64,000 bases of DNA from Paludibacteraceae bacterium (GCA_024400115.1 JAKSNF010000013.1:1-64000); one strand, 5' to 3'; shown: positions 37,196-44,345, counted from the first letter of the stretch. Made by a program: numbers and translations. The notes: generated by a model from the letters alone, not told the origin.

Positions 37196-38166
37196 GGTCG
37201 TTTTGGGCACATAATCCCTCGCTTATTTTAGTCATATTCATAGTGACCTTCATTCTTGTGGGTCACTATTGTTTTGACCTCTATCCATCCTCCCTCCACC
37301 TTCCACCATCCACCATCCACCAAAAAGCGTTAGTGGATCGCTACGCCCAATTAGGCATCCACGGAGATGCCTTAAGTACTATCTCTGCCTTGACCTTGGG
37401 CTATAAGGGAGACCTTAACAAAGAGGTGATAGGTGATTTCCGCCGTTCGGGGGCGGCGCATATATTAGCGGTCAGTGGATTGCACACGGGTTTGGTGTAT
37501 GCTATTCTATTGTGTCTCTTAACGGGTTGTGGACGGTGGAAACCACTTTATGAAGAGCGGGGAAGACGATGTCTGATTAGCTGCGTTTGTATTGTCTGCT
37601 TATGGGCTTATGCTTATTTGACGGGACTCACGCCATCGGTAGTGAGGAGTGTGATTATGTTCAGTCTGGCAGAGGTGGCACACATGCTTTATCGGGACAG
37701 AGTGAGTCTTAATGTGGTCTTCCTTTCGGCAGCCATCATTCTTGCTTTTCGCCCTACGGACTTATTCTCGGTTAGTTTCCAACTCTCTTATGCTGCGGTG
37801 ATAGCTATTGTGTTATGCTCGCCGCTTTTCTCTTTTCCGTCGCTTGACCGCATTCGCCCGAAAGCCTTATCTAAGACCGTCCGTTATGTTGTGGGCTTGG
37901 TCACTGTCTCACTGGCAGCGCAATTGGGAACGTTGCCTTTGACGCTGTATTACTTTCACCAGATGAGTAATTATTTCTTGCTCACCAATATGATTGTCAT
38001 TCCGTTAGCAACGATATTAGTACCCTTGGGCTTTGCCACTCTTGTCTTTGGAGGCGTGCCCTATGTGGGGGACGCTTTGGTTTGGTGCTTGCAGAACGGA
38101 ACAGACCTCTTGATGTTCGCCGTCAATTGGGTTCAATCCCTCCCCGGTGCCTTTGTACAGATATAG
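37192..38166 (+). CDS. comEC: ComEC/Rec2 competence channel core (no N- or C-terminal domains)
   Basis: An integral membrane protein of 324 residues that corresponds to the Competence domain of ComEC, the channel for single-stranded DNA uptake. AHILAVSGLHTGL (about 88-100) and GLTPSVVRSVIM are the family marks; about eight hydrophobic segments follow. It lacks both the DUF4131 N-terminal domain and the C-terminal metallo-beta-lactamase domain of full-length ComEC (typically 700-800 residues), yet the frame is intact. An in-frame repeat insertion (37282-37322, SSLHLPPSTIHQ) lies after the first membrane segment. Its neighbour, a ComEA-like protein, supports a role in DNA import. Confidence 0.88.
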   Translation: MRSFWAHNPSLILVIFIVTFILVGHYCFDLYPSSLHLPPSTIHQKALVDRYAQLGIHGDALSTISALTLGYKGDLNKEVIGDFRRSGAAHILAVSGLHTGLVYAILLCLLTGCGRWKPLYEERGRRCLISCVCIVCLWAYAYLTGLTPSVVRSVIMFSLAEVAHMLYRDRVSLNVVFLSAAIILAFRPTDLFSVSFQLSYAAVIAIVLCSPLFSFPSLDRIRPKALSKTVRYVVGLVTVSLAAQLGTLPLTLYYFHQMSNYFLLTNMIVIPLATILVPLGFATLVFGGVPYVGDALVWCLQNGTDLLMFAVNWVQSLPGAFVQI

Positions 38167-38177
38167 TAACAATAATA

Positions 38178-38205
38178 CAACCGCCTCGATTGCTCGAAGC
38201 GGTTG
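38178..38205. terminator. Hairpin between convergent comEC and lipoprotein genes
   Basis: CAACCGC (38178-38184) pairs with GCGGTTG (38199-38205) with an inner TCGA/TCGA. A T-run is lacking, so termination is only likely. Confidence 0.4.
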
Positions 38206-38270
38206 AGTTGAATGAGGCAAGTCATGCTTTACCTTAAGCGGATAAATACATGAGCCGAGGATCCTTGAAA

Positions 38271-39353
38271 TTATTTCTTCTTAAATAAATTTTTGAAAGT
38301 GTCAAGAATTGATGTTGGACCAGCCTCTTCTTCTGCTGCTTCTGCTTTGAGAATAATAGCATCGTCTATAACATCATTCTCTGTCATCGGTCGGAAGTTG
38401 GTATAAATAGCAGGAGTTCCGCAAACAACTACGCTGGTAATAACATTATTGGAGTAATTAAAATACATTTGCTCGTTAAGTATTAAATCTGCATTGTATT
38501 TTTTCAAAACCGATTCACGAGCAAAAGCTTTAATTTCATTTTCTTTAGTGGTAGTCAACTTGTCATAAGTTATTTGAATGCGGTCTGCAACAGGTTTAAT
38601 ATCAGTCGTCATCGTTTGATATACTACAATAGGTTTGGATTTTGGTTGCAATTTTACGATTTCGTCTTTCGTAGCTGTTCTATAATTGGTATAACGAGCA
38701 GGGAATGCTGTCATAACAAAGGAAGACAACTTGCCGTCTTGATATGTCATAGCATATTGAGGAGCAAAAAAGAGGTCGGCTTTATTTTGAATCAATAGAC
38801 GTTCCTGTGCAATTTGTTTTGCTTGCTTCTCATTTACATTCAGCAGGTCACTCTCTTTTAATGAGATGGTAACTTTTCCAAGATACTCTACATCCGAAAT
38901 GGTCATATTATGAACAACTTCACTTTGGGGAGCACTGAAAGTTTTTGTACTAGGAGCAATGAGATAACTATCATTTACCGTAGCAGAACGGAGTCCTTTA
39001 ATAGTAGCGGGATATCCAACGACGGACATGCTAACCATCTTTCCTTCTGCATCTTTAACAACAGAGATATAGGGTGCAACTAATACATCTGCATTACTCC
39101 CTTTGAGTGCATTGGCTATCAATGTTTGTTCACGCTCTTCATTATTCAATGAAGCCAACTCCTCAGCTTTCATTGTATAATTTACATGATTGGATTGAAC
39201 TTGTAGAGAAGCGATAGAAGGCAAGCTATAAACACCTTGACTTAATTCGCAACTACTAGAAGTAGCTTTTTTATACATTCCTTTTGGACCGGAACAACTA
39301 ATAGCAACTAACCCTATTAAAGACAGGATAAAAATACTTTTTTTCATATTCAA
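38271..39353 (-). CDS. Lipoprotein with three related domains, unknown function
   Basis: A 360-residue exported lipoprotein: signal peptide with lipobox ending at Cys20 (VAISC); Met3 (39347) may be the true start. The mature protein contains three degenerate repeats of about 90-100 residues, each with an (N/K)ADLxxxP-like segment (SNADVLVAP, NKADLFFAP, YNADLILNE), a hydrophobic strand and a closing P(A)xxxN(Y/F)R motif (YPATIKGLR, FPARYTNYR, TPAIYTNFR). No known family was recognised. A 155-nt structured RNA with its own promoter and terminator lies just upstream on the same strand; since no other promoter is visible, expression probably depends on read-through of that terminator. Confidence 0.85.
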   Translation of the reverse strand: MNMKKSIFILSLIGLVAISCSGPKGMYKKATSSSCELSQGVYSLPSIASLQVQSNHVNYTMKAEELASLNNEEREQTLIANALKGSNADVLVAPYISVVKDAEGKMVSMSVVGYPATIKGLRSATVNDSYLIAPSTKTFSAPQSEVVHNMTISDVEYLGKVTISLKESDLLNVNEKQAKQIAQERLLIQNKADLFFAPQYAMTYQDGKLSSFVMTAFPARYTNYRTATKDEIVKLQPKSKPIVVYQTMTTDIKPVADRIQITYDKLTTTKENEIKAFARESVLKKYNADLILNEQMYFNYSNNVITSVVVCGTPAIYTNFRPMTENDVIDDAIILKAEAAEEEAGPTSILDTFKNLFKKK

Positions 39354-39414
39354 TTTGTTTTTTTTTAAAATAGTTATTAATTATATTTTCTTGTTTGGTC
39401 CGTTGTTTGACGAG

Positions 39415-39570
39415 GCACAAAAAAGTGGACTAAACTTTTTAATCCACTTTCTAAGGTATCGGCAAACACCATGGTGATGAATCTACAAAGTAAAGCCCAC
39501 TCTAAACGAGTGAGCGTTGAACTTTACTTCTCATCACCTCTTTAAATTTTGCCGATTTCTAGAAAGTGAG
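39415..39570 (-). ncRNA. Structured RNA with mutually exclusive closing stem and terminator
   Basis: Transcribed from the promoter at 39574-39604. Minus-strand stems, given by plus coordinates: closing stem 39560-39568 with 39445-39453 (9 bp, CACTTTCTA/TAGAAAGTG); 39548-39556 with 39458-39466 (9 bp); 39531-39538 with 39473-39480 (8 bp); 39522-39529 with 39488-39495 (8 bp); 39508-39512 with 39498-39502 (5 bp, loop GTTTA). The terminator stem 39443-39450 with 39422-39429, followed by six T, uses bases 39445-39450 of the closing stem, so both cannot form. This is the layout of a transcription-attenuating riboswitch or of a 6S-like RNA with terminator. No known family was recognised. Confidence 0.7.
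39419..39450 (-). terminator. Terminator of the structured RNA
   Basis: Minus-strand AAAGTGGA and TCCACTTT form an 8-bp stem with a 13-nt loop followed by TTTT (six T in all counting the stem end). Half of the stem is shared with the closing stem of the upstream fold. Confidence 0.75.
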
Positions 39571-39573
39571 AAA

Positions 39574-39604
39574 CAAAGATAACGCTATATTATCTATTGT
39601 GCAA
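39574..39604 (-). promoter_or_regulatory. Promoter of the structured RNA
   Basis: Minus-strand TTG (39602-39604), 20-bp spacer, TATCTTTG (39574-39581). The expected start is at the first base pairs of the closing stem (39568). Confidence 0.8.
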
Positions 39605-39649
39605 ATTTCTTGCTTGTTTTATTTCATAGGCAACATTTTTTCTTAAAAA

Positions 39650-40105
39650 TTACTTTACTAAACGTACGGATAGGCCATAAGAGCGGCTATCGTAACTAAA
39701 GTACACTACTTCGGTAAAATAGATATACCACGCATAATCTTCGCTATCAAGGGTTGAAGACCAATAATTTCCCTCAACACCTACGCCATGAATTACATGA
39801 TTCCAATCACTATAACCAGAAGCCGGCAGAATAATGTAATTGTTATTGGGACCTATTACCTTGAACCCTTCATCTGTTTTCTTCCAATCACACACGTCTT
39901 TTAATTCTTCCCATTGTTCTTTGGTTGGTAAGTTCTTCTCAAAATGTTGTATTGCTTGGTCGTAGGTGTGAAAACCTCCCTTTTCGTTTGTTCTTTTCCA
40001 TTGTGTTCCGCTTGGCAACCCTAAATTGACATAATCAGAGCAACTCGTCATACATGTCAATAGGGTTGTACATATAAGCAGAACATATGTAAAATGATAT
40101 TTCAT
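39650..40105 (-). CDS. Small lipoprotein with FISUMP/DUF1566-like domain
   Basis: A 151-residue lipoprotein (lipobox MTSC, Cys22). The mature part has VNLGLPSGTQWKRTNE, a LPTKEQWEEL segment and the C-terminal NYWSSTLDSEDYAWYIYF ... GLSVRLVK pattern of the Fibrobacter succinogenes major paralogous (FISUMP/DUF1566-like) domains widespread in Bacteroidota surface proteins. Function unknown. It starts 2 bp after the remnant gene 40108-40446 and probably uses that promoter. Confidence 0.8.
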   Translation of the reverse strand: MKYHFTYVLLICTTLLTCMTSCSDYVNLGLPSGTQWKRTNEKGGFHTYDQAIQHFEKNLPTKEQWEELKDVCDWKKTDEGFKVIGPNNNYIILPASGYSDWNHVIHGVGVEGNYWSSTLDSEDYAWYIYFTEVVYFSYDSRSYGLSVRLVK

Positions 40106-40107
40106 TA

Positions 40108-40446
40108 TTATTCAACTCTCACACCTTGTAGGTTATAGATTCCGTCGTTATGGCGAATGTAAAGCACACCATCCACCATAATCTTAGCAGCATTACTTTC
40201 TGCGAAGATCTCTTGTAAACCAGTTACCTCGTCTTCAAACTCAGCCACTAACTCGATACTCTCGGTAAGGTCGATAGTGAGAGGGTTCATCTTAGAACCG
40301 TTGCTCCATTGTTTGAAGCGATAGCCCTCTGCCGGCGTAGCCGTGAAGGTAGCACAACGGCAGTCTTGTTCTACCGAAGTGGTTCCCATCTCCGGAACAG
40401 CGGCACGTGCGGTAGCTTTGTAAAGAATAGTCTCCTCAAATGCGGT
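40108..40446 (-). pseudogene. C-terminal remnant of a secreted protein fused to a promoter
   Basis: The frame codes only the end of a larger exported protein: an InlB-type repeat (ATPAEGYRFKQWSNGS, AEFEDE) and a secretion tail (KIMVDGVLYIRHNDGIYNLQG). The only ATG in frame (40470) lies inside the promoter spacer (40456-40475), upstream of the transcription start, so no normal start remains. A deletion seems to have joined the promoter at 40448-40478 to the 3' end of the gene. Confidence 0.65.
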
Positions 40447-40447
40447 G

Positions 40448-40478
40448 CAAAGATACGGATTTTTTTTCATATATGCAA
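40448..40478 (-). promoter_or_regulatory. Promoter upstream of the gene remnant
   Basis: Minus-strand TTG (40476-40478), 20-bp spacer CATATATG plus A-tract, TATCTTTG (40448-40455). Confidence 0.8.
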
Positions 40479-40555
40479 ATTTATTTGTTGATTTATGCTA
40501 TTTTTCCGTGTTTTTGTTGTGTTTCTGCTCTCTTTTAACTCTCTTTTTTGCCGAA

Positions 40556-40890
40556 CGCGAGGTCGAGGGTCGGCCGACACTCACTCGAGGGTCTTGCTCC
40601 CTCCTTGATGGACGCGGTAATCACGCCCAAATCACGCGGTAATCACGCGGAGATGATAGTGTAGTAACATAGTGAAGACAGTCGCAGTAACCGAGCAGAA
40701 ACCGAGCAGAAACCGAGCAGTTACCGAGCAGATACCGAGCAGATAGTAAGTGCTGAAAGCAGGGGGAAAGGAGGGGGAAAGGTTAGAGAACGGCGCAAGC
40801 GCCTACTATACAATATAGAGACGGATAGCGCCTAATAGACAAATTAGACTTCATACAAATGCGGGGTGCGTCCGCAGGCAAATTGCAGTT
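40556..40890. repeat. Gene-free mosaic repeat copy 2 with 11-bp tandem core
   Basis: Holds the same ordered blocks as 2840-3240 (minus): GTCGGCCGACACTCACTCGA, GAGGGTCTTGCTCCCTC, GGGGGAAAGGTTAG, GGCGCAAGCGCCTAC and GCGGGGTGCGTCCGC. Its interior has GGTAATCACGC repeats (40617-40656) and five units of the 11-mer ACCGAGCAGAA (40688-40744). No coding region is seen from 40479 to 40906. Confidence 0.65.
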
Positions 40891-40906
40891 TTGCGCCAAA
40901 AAGCAA

Positions 40907-41875
40907 TTATTCCCCACAGTTGCGGCAGATGTCGATGGTGTGCCCCTTGAGCACTCGCTGACGGAAAGATTGCGCCTTGTCGGAGTGATAGATGGTTTGC
41001 AAATCTTGTTGTAGGATATTGCCAAACGAATAACGGCTTTGTTTATCATAACAACACGGCAGAACCTCTCCCGTAGTCGTAATGACACAACCCGTCCACA
41101 AGCGGTGGCATGGTGTGTAGGGGTGGAGGGGAGTAGAGGAGTAGGGGGGTGGGGTTTTGAGGTGGTAGCGCCCATCGGCTTGCTGTTCGTAGCGGCAATA
41201 CTTAGGATTAGAGGGCATGAGCTCATTACCGTTCTCAAAGTCTATAAACTGTGCCGTCTTGAAGGTGAGGCTATTCGCCCCCATATGGCGGTAATTACGG
41301 CGCACAAAGTCCCACTCATGTTCATTGGAGCGCAGGCGCAACACTTGCAACTCAATCCACGGCTGATGCCCTTGTTGCGCATCATGGAGATACTGCAAAC
41401 CGTCCATCGCTTTGTGCAGACTACCTCCCTTGCGATATTGTTCATAGGATTTCTGACTGAAGCCGTCAATGGAAACGATAATACGGTTTAGCCCTGCCTC
41501 CGTCAGTTGCTGTGCCAAAAGAGGTGTGAGCGCTTGGGCATTGGTACTGACGATCGTGTAGATATGTCGTTTATGCGCCAAAGCAATCATCTTGGGTAGG
41601 TCGGGATTGAGGAGCGGTTCGCCTTGGAAATAGAACTGCATCGTGTGCACCGAAGGGGCAACTTGCTCAAGGATGTGCTCAAAAGTGGTTAGGGGCATAA
41701 GACCACCTTTAGCCGTTTGTCCCGAACCTAAGGCGCAGTCGGGGCAAGTCAGTTGACACGTATGAGCCGGTTCGATACTAACAAACGTGGGCAAATGTCT
41801 TACACGACAAATGCCCCATCGCGATAGCAGAAACGATATTTCCGCTTGAAACCAATTGACCACTCTTGTTAACAT
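40907..41875 (-). CDS. Radical SAM/SPASM domain protein
   Basis: A 322-residue radical SAM protein. The [4Fe-4S]-SAM cluster motif is CQLTCPDC (about residues 40-47, CxxxCxxC), followed by MQFYFQGEPLLNPD and VSIDGFSQKSYEQYRKGG; the C-terminal SPASM-like part binds an extra cluster (CHRLWTGCVITTTGEVLPCCYDK ... CRNCGE). Related proteins modify peptides or act in cofactor maturation; the substrate is not evident and no precursor peptide is recognised next to it. A Pro/Ser/Thr-rich in-frame insertion (TPPPYSSTPLHPYTP, DNA 41113-41160) sits between the two domains. No promoter of the common type is seen; the upstream region is a repeat element. Confidence 0.87.
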   Translation of the reverse strand: MLTRVVNWFQAEISFLLSRWGICRVRHLPTFVSIEPAHTCQLTCPDCALGSGQTAKGGLMPLTTFEHILEQVAPSVHTMQFYFQGEPLLNPDLPKMIALAHKRHIYTIVSTNAQALTPLLAQQLTEAGLNRIIVSIDGFSQKSYEQYRKGGSLHKAMDGLQYLHDAQQGHQPWIELQVLRLRSNEHEWDFVRRNYRHMGANSLTFKTAQFIDFENGNELMPSNPKYCRYEQQADGRYHLKTPPPYSSTPLHPYTPCHRLWTGCVITTTGEVLPCCYDKQSRYSFGNILQQDLQTIYHSDKAQSFRQRVLKGHTIDICRNCGE

Positions 41876-41893
41876 GTTTTTTCTTTTCTTTTA

Positions 41894-42313
41894 TCTCCCG
41901 CTCGCTCGCTTTCTTTTGTCTCCCGCTCAGCCGCTCCGCGGCTTATTTCGCATATTACGCTCTATCGCAATAGCCACGCTTTATTTTCTATTTTACCGCC
42001 CTATCCTTCGGTAGGGCTACATCAATCAAGCCTTACAAGATGTCATTGCTCTGCAAAGACAGGGTTGTTGCGGCTCGATTGCCTTATTACGCAGATAATT
42101 ATAGATTTACTACTCTGTTCCGCAAGACATACTTTATCCGCGTAATTGAGGAGGGCTGGCTTGCAAATTACATGAGGAACCTACTGGATTGCTCATCATT
42201 TTGCTAGCCTGACCGACGAGCCGAGGGCGTGCTTTAGCCGCCCGAATAAAAGCATAAAAGCGCGGCTTATTGCCATGGCAGCAAATTTGCGTAATAGCGA
42301 AGCGAGCGGGAGA
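41894..42313. repeat. Inverted pair of family A elements (A5 minus, A4 plus) with TCTCCCGCTC ends
   Basis: Terminal inverted repeats TCTCCCGCTC (41894-41903) and GAGCGGGAGA (42304-42313). A5 (minus): AATCAAGCC/GGCTCGATT (42024-42032, 42072-42080), TGTC.TTGC/GCAA.GACA hairpin (42041-42061) and GCCCTA/TAGGGC (41998-42003, 42012-42017). A4 (plus): GGCTTGCAAA/TTTTGCTAGCC-type stem (42158-42167, 42199-42209) and GGGCG/CGCCC (42225-42229, 42239-42243). The stem bases differ from A1 and A2 but still pair. No gene is seen in 41876-42343. Confidence 0.7.
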
Positions 42314-42343
42314 CTAATAATTCGCGCAGTGGCGAGCGTGAAA

Positions 42344-42790
42344 TTATAGCGCAATCTTGTTTACACGACGTTCATGCCGACCACCTTCAAAATCGGTAGC
42401 AAAGAAAGTCTTCACTATCTCAAGCCCTAATTCAGGGGCGATGAAATTGGCAGGCAGTCCCACTATATTGGCGTTATTGTGACGACGAGCCAAGTCGGCT
42501 AAGGGCACGTCCCAACAGAGGGCAGCGCGAATACCTTGGTGTTTGTTGGCGGTCATGCAGATACCGTTGCCGGAGGAGCAAACGATAACGCCATAATCGT
42601 ATTCACCTTTCTCTACCGCTGCGGCACAAGGGTGCGCAAAGTCAGGATAGTCACAACTATCCGTAGAGTAACACCCAAAATCATGGGTGATAGCACCCCG
42701 CGATTGCAGATACGCTTCTACTTGTCGTTTGAGGTTAAACCCTGCATGGTCTGATGCCAAGGCAATTTTCAATTGATTAATATCTTTCAT
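42344..42790 (-). CDS. rpiB: Ribose 5-phosphate isomerase B
   Basis: Interconverts ribose 5-phosphate and ribulose 5-phosphate, the step beside Rpe in the pentose phosphate pathway. ASDHAGFNLK, CSSGNGICMTANKH with the catalytic Cys, and HNNANIVGLP are typical of the RpiB/LacAB family. Length 148 residues is normal. The stop codon lies 31 bp inside the right end of the repeat element region. A 43-bp ACTCTAA-type junction separates it from queG upstream, and the genes may be co-transcribed. Confidence 0.95.
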   Translation of the reverse strand: MKDINQLKIALASDHAGFNLKRQVEAYLQSRGAITHDFGCYSTDSCDYPDFAHPCAAAVEKGEYDYGVIVCSSGNGICMTANKHQGIRAALCWDVPLADLARRHNNANIVGLPANFIAPELGLEIVKTFFATDFEGGRHERRVNKIAL

Positions 42791-42802
42791 AATGATTTCT
42801 TA

Positions 42803-42865
42803 TAACTCTAAACTATAAAACCAGACGGCTACTCTAAACTCTAAACTCTCCACTCTCCACTTTAT
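42803..42865. repeat. ACTCTAA repeat at the queG-rpiB junction
   Basis: Units ACTCTAA, ACTATAA, ACTCTCC around the word CCAGACGGCTA; part of it codes the last residues of queG. Similar words, including AGACGGCT, are at 49.99-50.05 and 52.95-53.02 kb. Confidence 0.6.
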
Positions 42866-43574
42866 TAAAGGGGCAGCAATTTTGACAGATTAAACAATGG
42901 TTCGTTTCGTAGGCTATACAGCGTGTCACATCCCATGGTTCTACACCCAAAACGTGATTGGGGCACGCTTCGATGCACTTGGTGCATCCTTCGCAAGGTC
43001 GCTCCGGCGACTCCGATACTCCTATTTCGTTTGGAATACATTTTTCGGATAGAAATAGTTCCCCTAAATGCACGAGTGAACCGAGTGTGGGGTGAATGAA
43101 CGCGTGGTTCTTACCGATAAATCCCAGTCCTGCTTTCTGAGCCCAACGGCGTTCGAGTACGGGAGCGGAGTCGCAGAAGATATGTTGATAGTCGGGATTA
43201 ACTATATTCTCCCCATATTCGTTTTTGAGTGCGGCTTCCAGTTCGTAGAGTTTGGACTTGAGCGTGCGGTGGTAATCGTGCCCCGAGTGCTCAAAAGTCA
43301 AAACACCGACAAGAACGGTTTGCGTTCCGGGAACTAAGACCCGTGGGTCATAGCGTTTGTCGCCGTTTTTTGCCAAATAATGCAACTTTCCCTCCTCTAT
43401 CTTGTCTCCTGTTGCCTGTCGCCTGTTACCTGTCTCCTGTTGCCTGTCGCCTGTCGCCTGTATCCACTCTTCCATGAATCGGGCATCGTCCTCTACATAG
43501 TCGGCTTCCGCACACCCCACATCGTCCAGCCCAACTTTCCGACCTAAAGTTTGTATATCTTCAAAAACAATCAT
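42834..43574 (-). CDS. queG: Epoxyqueuosine reductase QueG, short form
   Basis: Cobalamin- and iron-sulfur-dependent enzyme making queuosine in tRNA from epoxyqueuosine. Visible: GWAQKAGLGFIGKNH-like motif (RRWAQKAGLGFIGKN), LGELFLSEKC, and two [4Fe-4S] motifs, CEGCTKCIEACP and CLICQNCCPFN. At 246 residues it lacks the C-terminal region of longer QueG proteins (310-380 residues). The N-terminal part carries an in-frame insertion at residues 39-58 (43401-43460) made of QATGDRQ-type repeats, the same peptide as in TrmO at 7.57 kb. The downstream rpiB follows after an ACTCTAA-type junction. Confidence 0.9.
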   Translation of the reverse strand: MIVFEDIQTLGRKVGLDDVGCAEADYVEDDARFMEEWIQATGDRQQETGNRRQATGDKIEEGKLHYLAKNGDKRYDPRVLVPGTQTVLVGVLTFEHSGHDYHRTLKSKLYELEAALKNEYGENIVNPDYQHIFCDSAPVLERRWAQKAGLGFIGKNHAFIHPTLGSLVHLGELFLSEKCIPNEIGVSESPERPCEGCTKCIEACPNHVLGVEPWDVTRCIAYETNHCLICQNCCPFNKVESGEFRV

Positions 43575-43575
43575 A

Positions 43576-43644
43576 GTCTTTCAGCGTAGCGGTCTTTCAA
43601 CGAAGTGGTCTTTCAGCGCAGCGGTCTTTCAGTCCGGAGGACGG
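43576..43644. repeat. 16-bp tandem repeat between marC and queG
   Basis: Four degenerate copies of GTCTTTCAGCGCAGCG fill the junction between the two minus-strand genes. Confidence 0.7.
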
Positions 43645-43648
43645 TCCT

Positions 43649-44257
43649 TTAGAATATCGCTGCCAAATTGCCGAACATCAGTTTACAAGCAATAGCGAGT
43701 ACGATGATACCAAAGAACTTACGAATCATATACAAGGACGTTTGTCCGAGGTACTTGGTGAGCCAGTGTGTTCCTTTGAGTACTCCCCACAGAACGGTGG
43801 TGCAGACTAAAACGGCAATAATCAGGTTCGTCGTGTTATATTCCGCTGTGATGGAAAGCAAGGCAGTGAAAGCACCCGGACCGGCGTACATGGGGAAGGC
43901 GAGGGGTACGATAGAGCCATCACCCGTCACACCATCGGATTTAAAAATAACGATGTCGAGTATCATCTCCAATGCCATGAGGAAAATGACGAATCCACCG
44001 GCAACGGCGAAGTATTCGATTTGAACATTAAACAGTTTGAGTACAAACTCACCAAGCAATAGGAAAACAATGAGGATTATAAACGAAGCGAGGCAAACGC
44101 GTTCGCAATTGATTTTGGTTCCTTTTTCCTCCATCGAGATGGTTACGGGGATGTTTCCAAACGGATCGACGATGGCGATTAGGAAGATAAAAGCACTAAT
44201 GACTTGCCAGAAGTCAAAATGTCCCCAAGACTGAAAATATTCAATGATTGCGTCCAT
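43649..44257 (-). CDS. MarC family integral membrane protein
   Basis: A 202-residue protein with six hydrophobic segments belonging to the MarC/UPF0056 family; motifs VDPFGNIPV near the N-terminus and PLAFPMYAGPGAFTALL in the middle are typical. Physiological role is not established for the family. It is transcribed from a promoter that shares a palindromic -33 region with the divergent efp gene, and is separated from queG downstream by a 16-bp tandem repeat. Confidence 0.9.
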   Translation of the reverse strand: MDAIIEYFQSWGHFDFWQVISAFIFLIAIVDPFGNIPVTISMEEKGTKINCERVCLASFIILIVFLLLGEFVLKLFNVQIEYFAVAGGFVIFLMALEMILDIVIFKSDGVTGDGSIVPLAFPMYAGPGAFTALLSITAEYNTTNLIIAVLVCTTVLWGVLKGTHWLTKYLGQTSLYMIRKFFGIIVLAIACKLMFGNLAAIF

Positions 44258-44297
44258 ATAGTATGAGTTTTTATAAGGTTATGTACGATTTTTGCTG

Positions 44298-44328
44298 CAA
44301 AGTTACGAATTTTTTTGCATATGTGCAA
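44298..44328 (-). promoter_or_regulatory. Promoter of marC
   Basis: Minus-strand TTG (44326-44328), 20-bp spacer starting CACATATG, TAACTTTG (44298-44305). Its -33 element is the complement arm of the palindrome TTTGCATATGTGCAAA used by efp. Confidence 0.8.
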
Positions 44329-44345
44329 ATATTTTTGTATCTTTG
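44315..44345 (+). promoter_or_regulatory. Promoter of efp
   Basis: TTG (44315-44317), 20-bp spacer starting CATATGTG, TATCTTTG (44338-44345). Overlaps the divergent marC promoter. Confidence 0.85.

Noticed and set aside
39415..39570. Assignment of the structured RNA as SRP RNA or tmRNA
   Set aside because: The SRP tetraloop region and a tRNA-like end are absent; 6S-like remains possible but the central bubble is small.
40499..40642. Small hydrophobic frame downstream of 40.49 kb
   Set aside because: Overlaps promoter-flanking and mosaic repeat DNA, with no start signal.
40688..40744. Five regularly spaced 11-mers as a CRISPR array
   Set aside because: Units are contiguous without spacers of CRISPR length; it is a simple tandem repeat.
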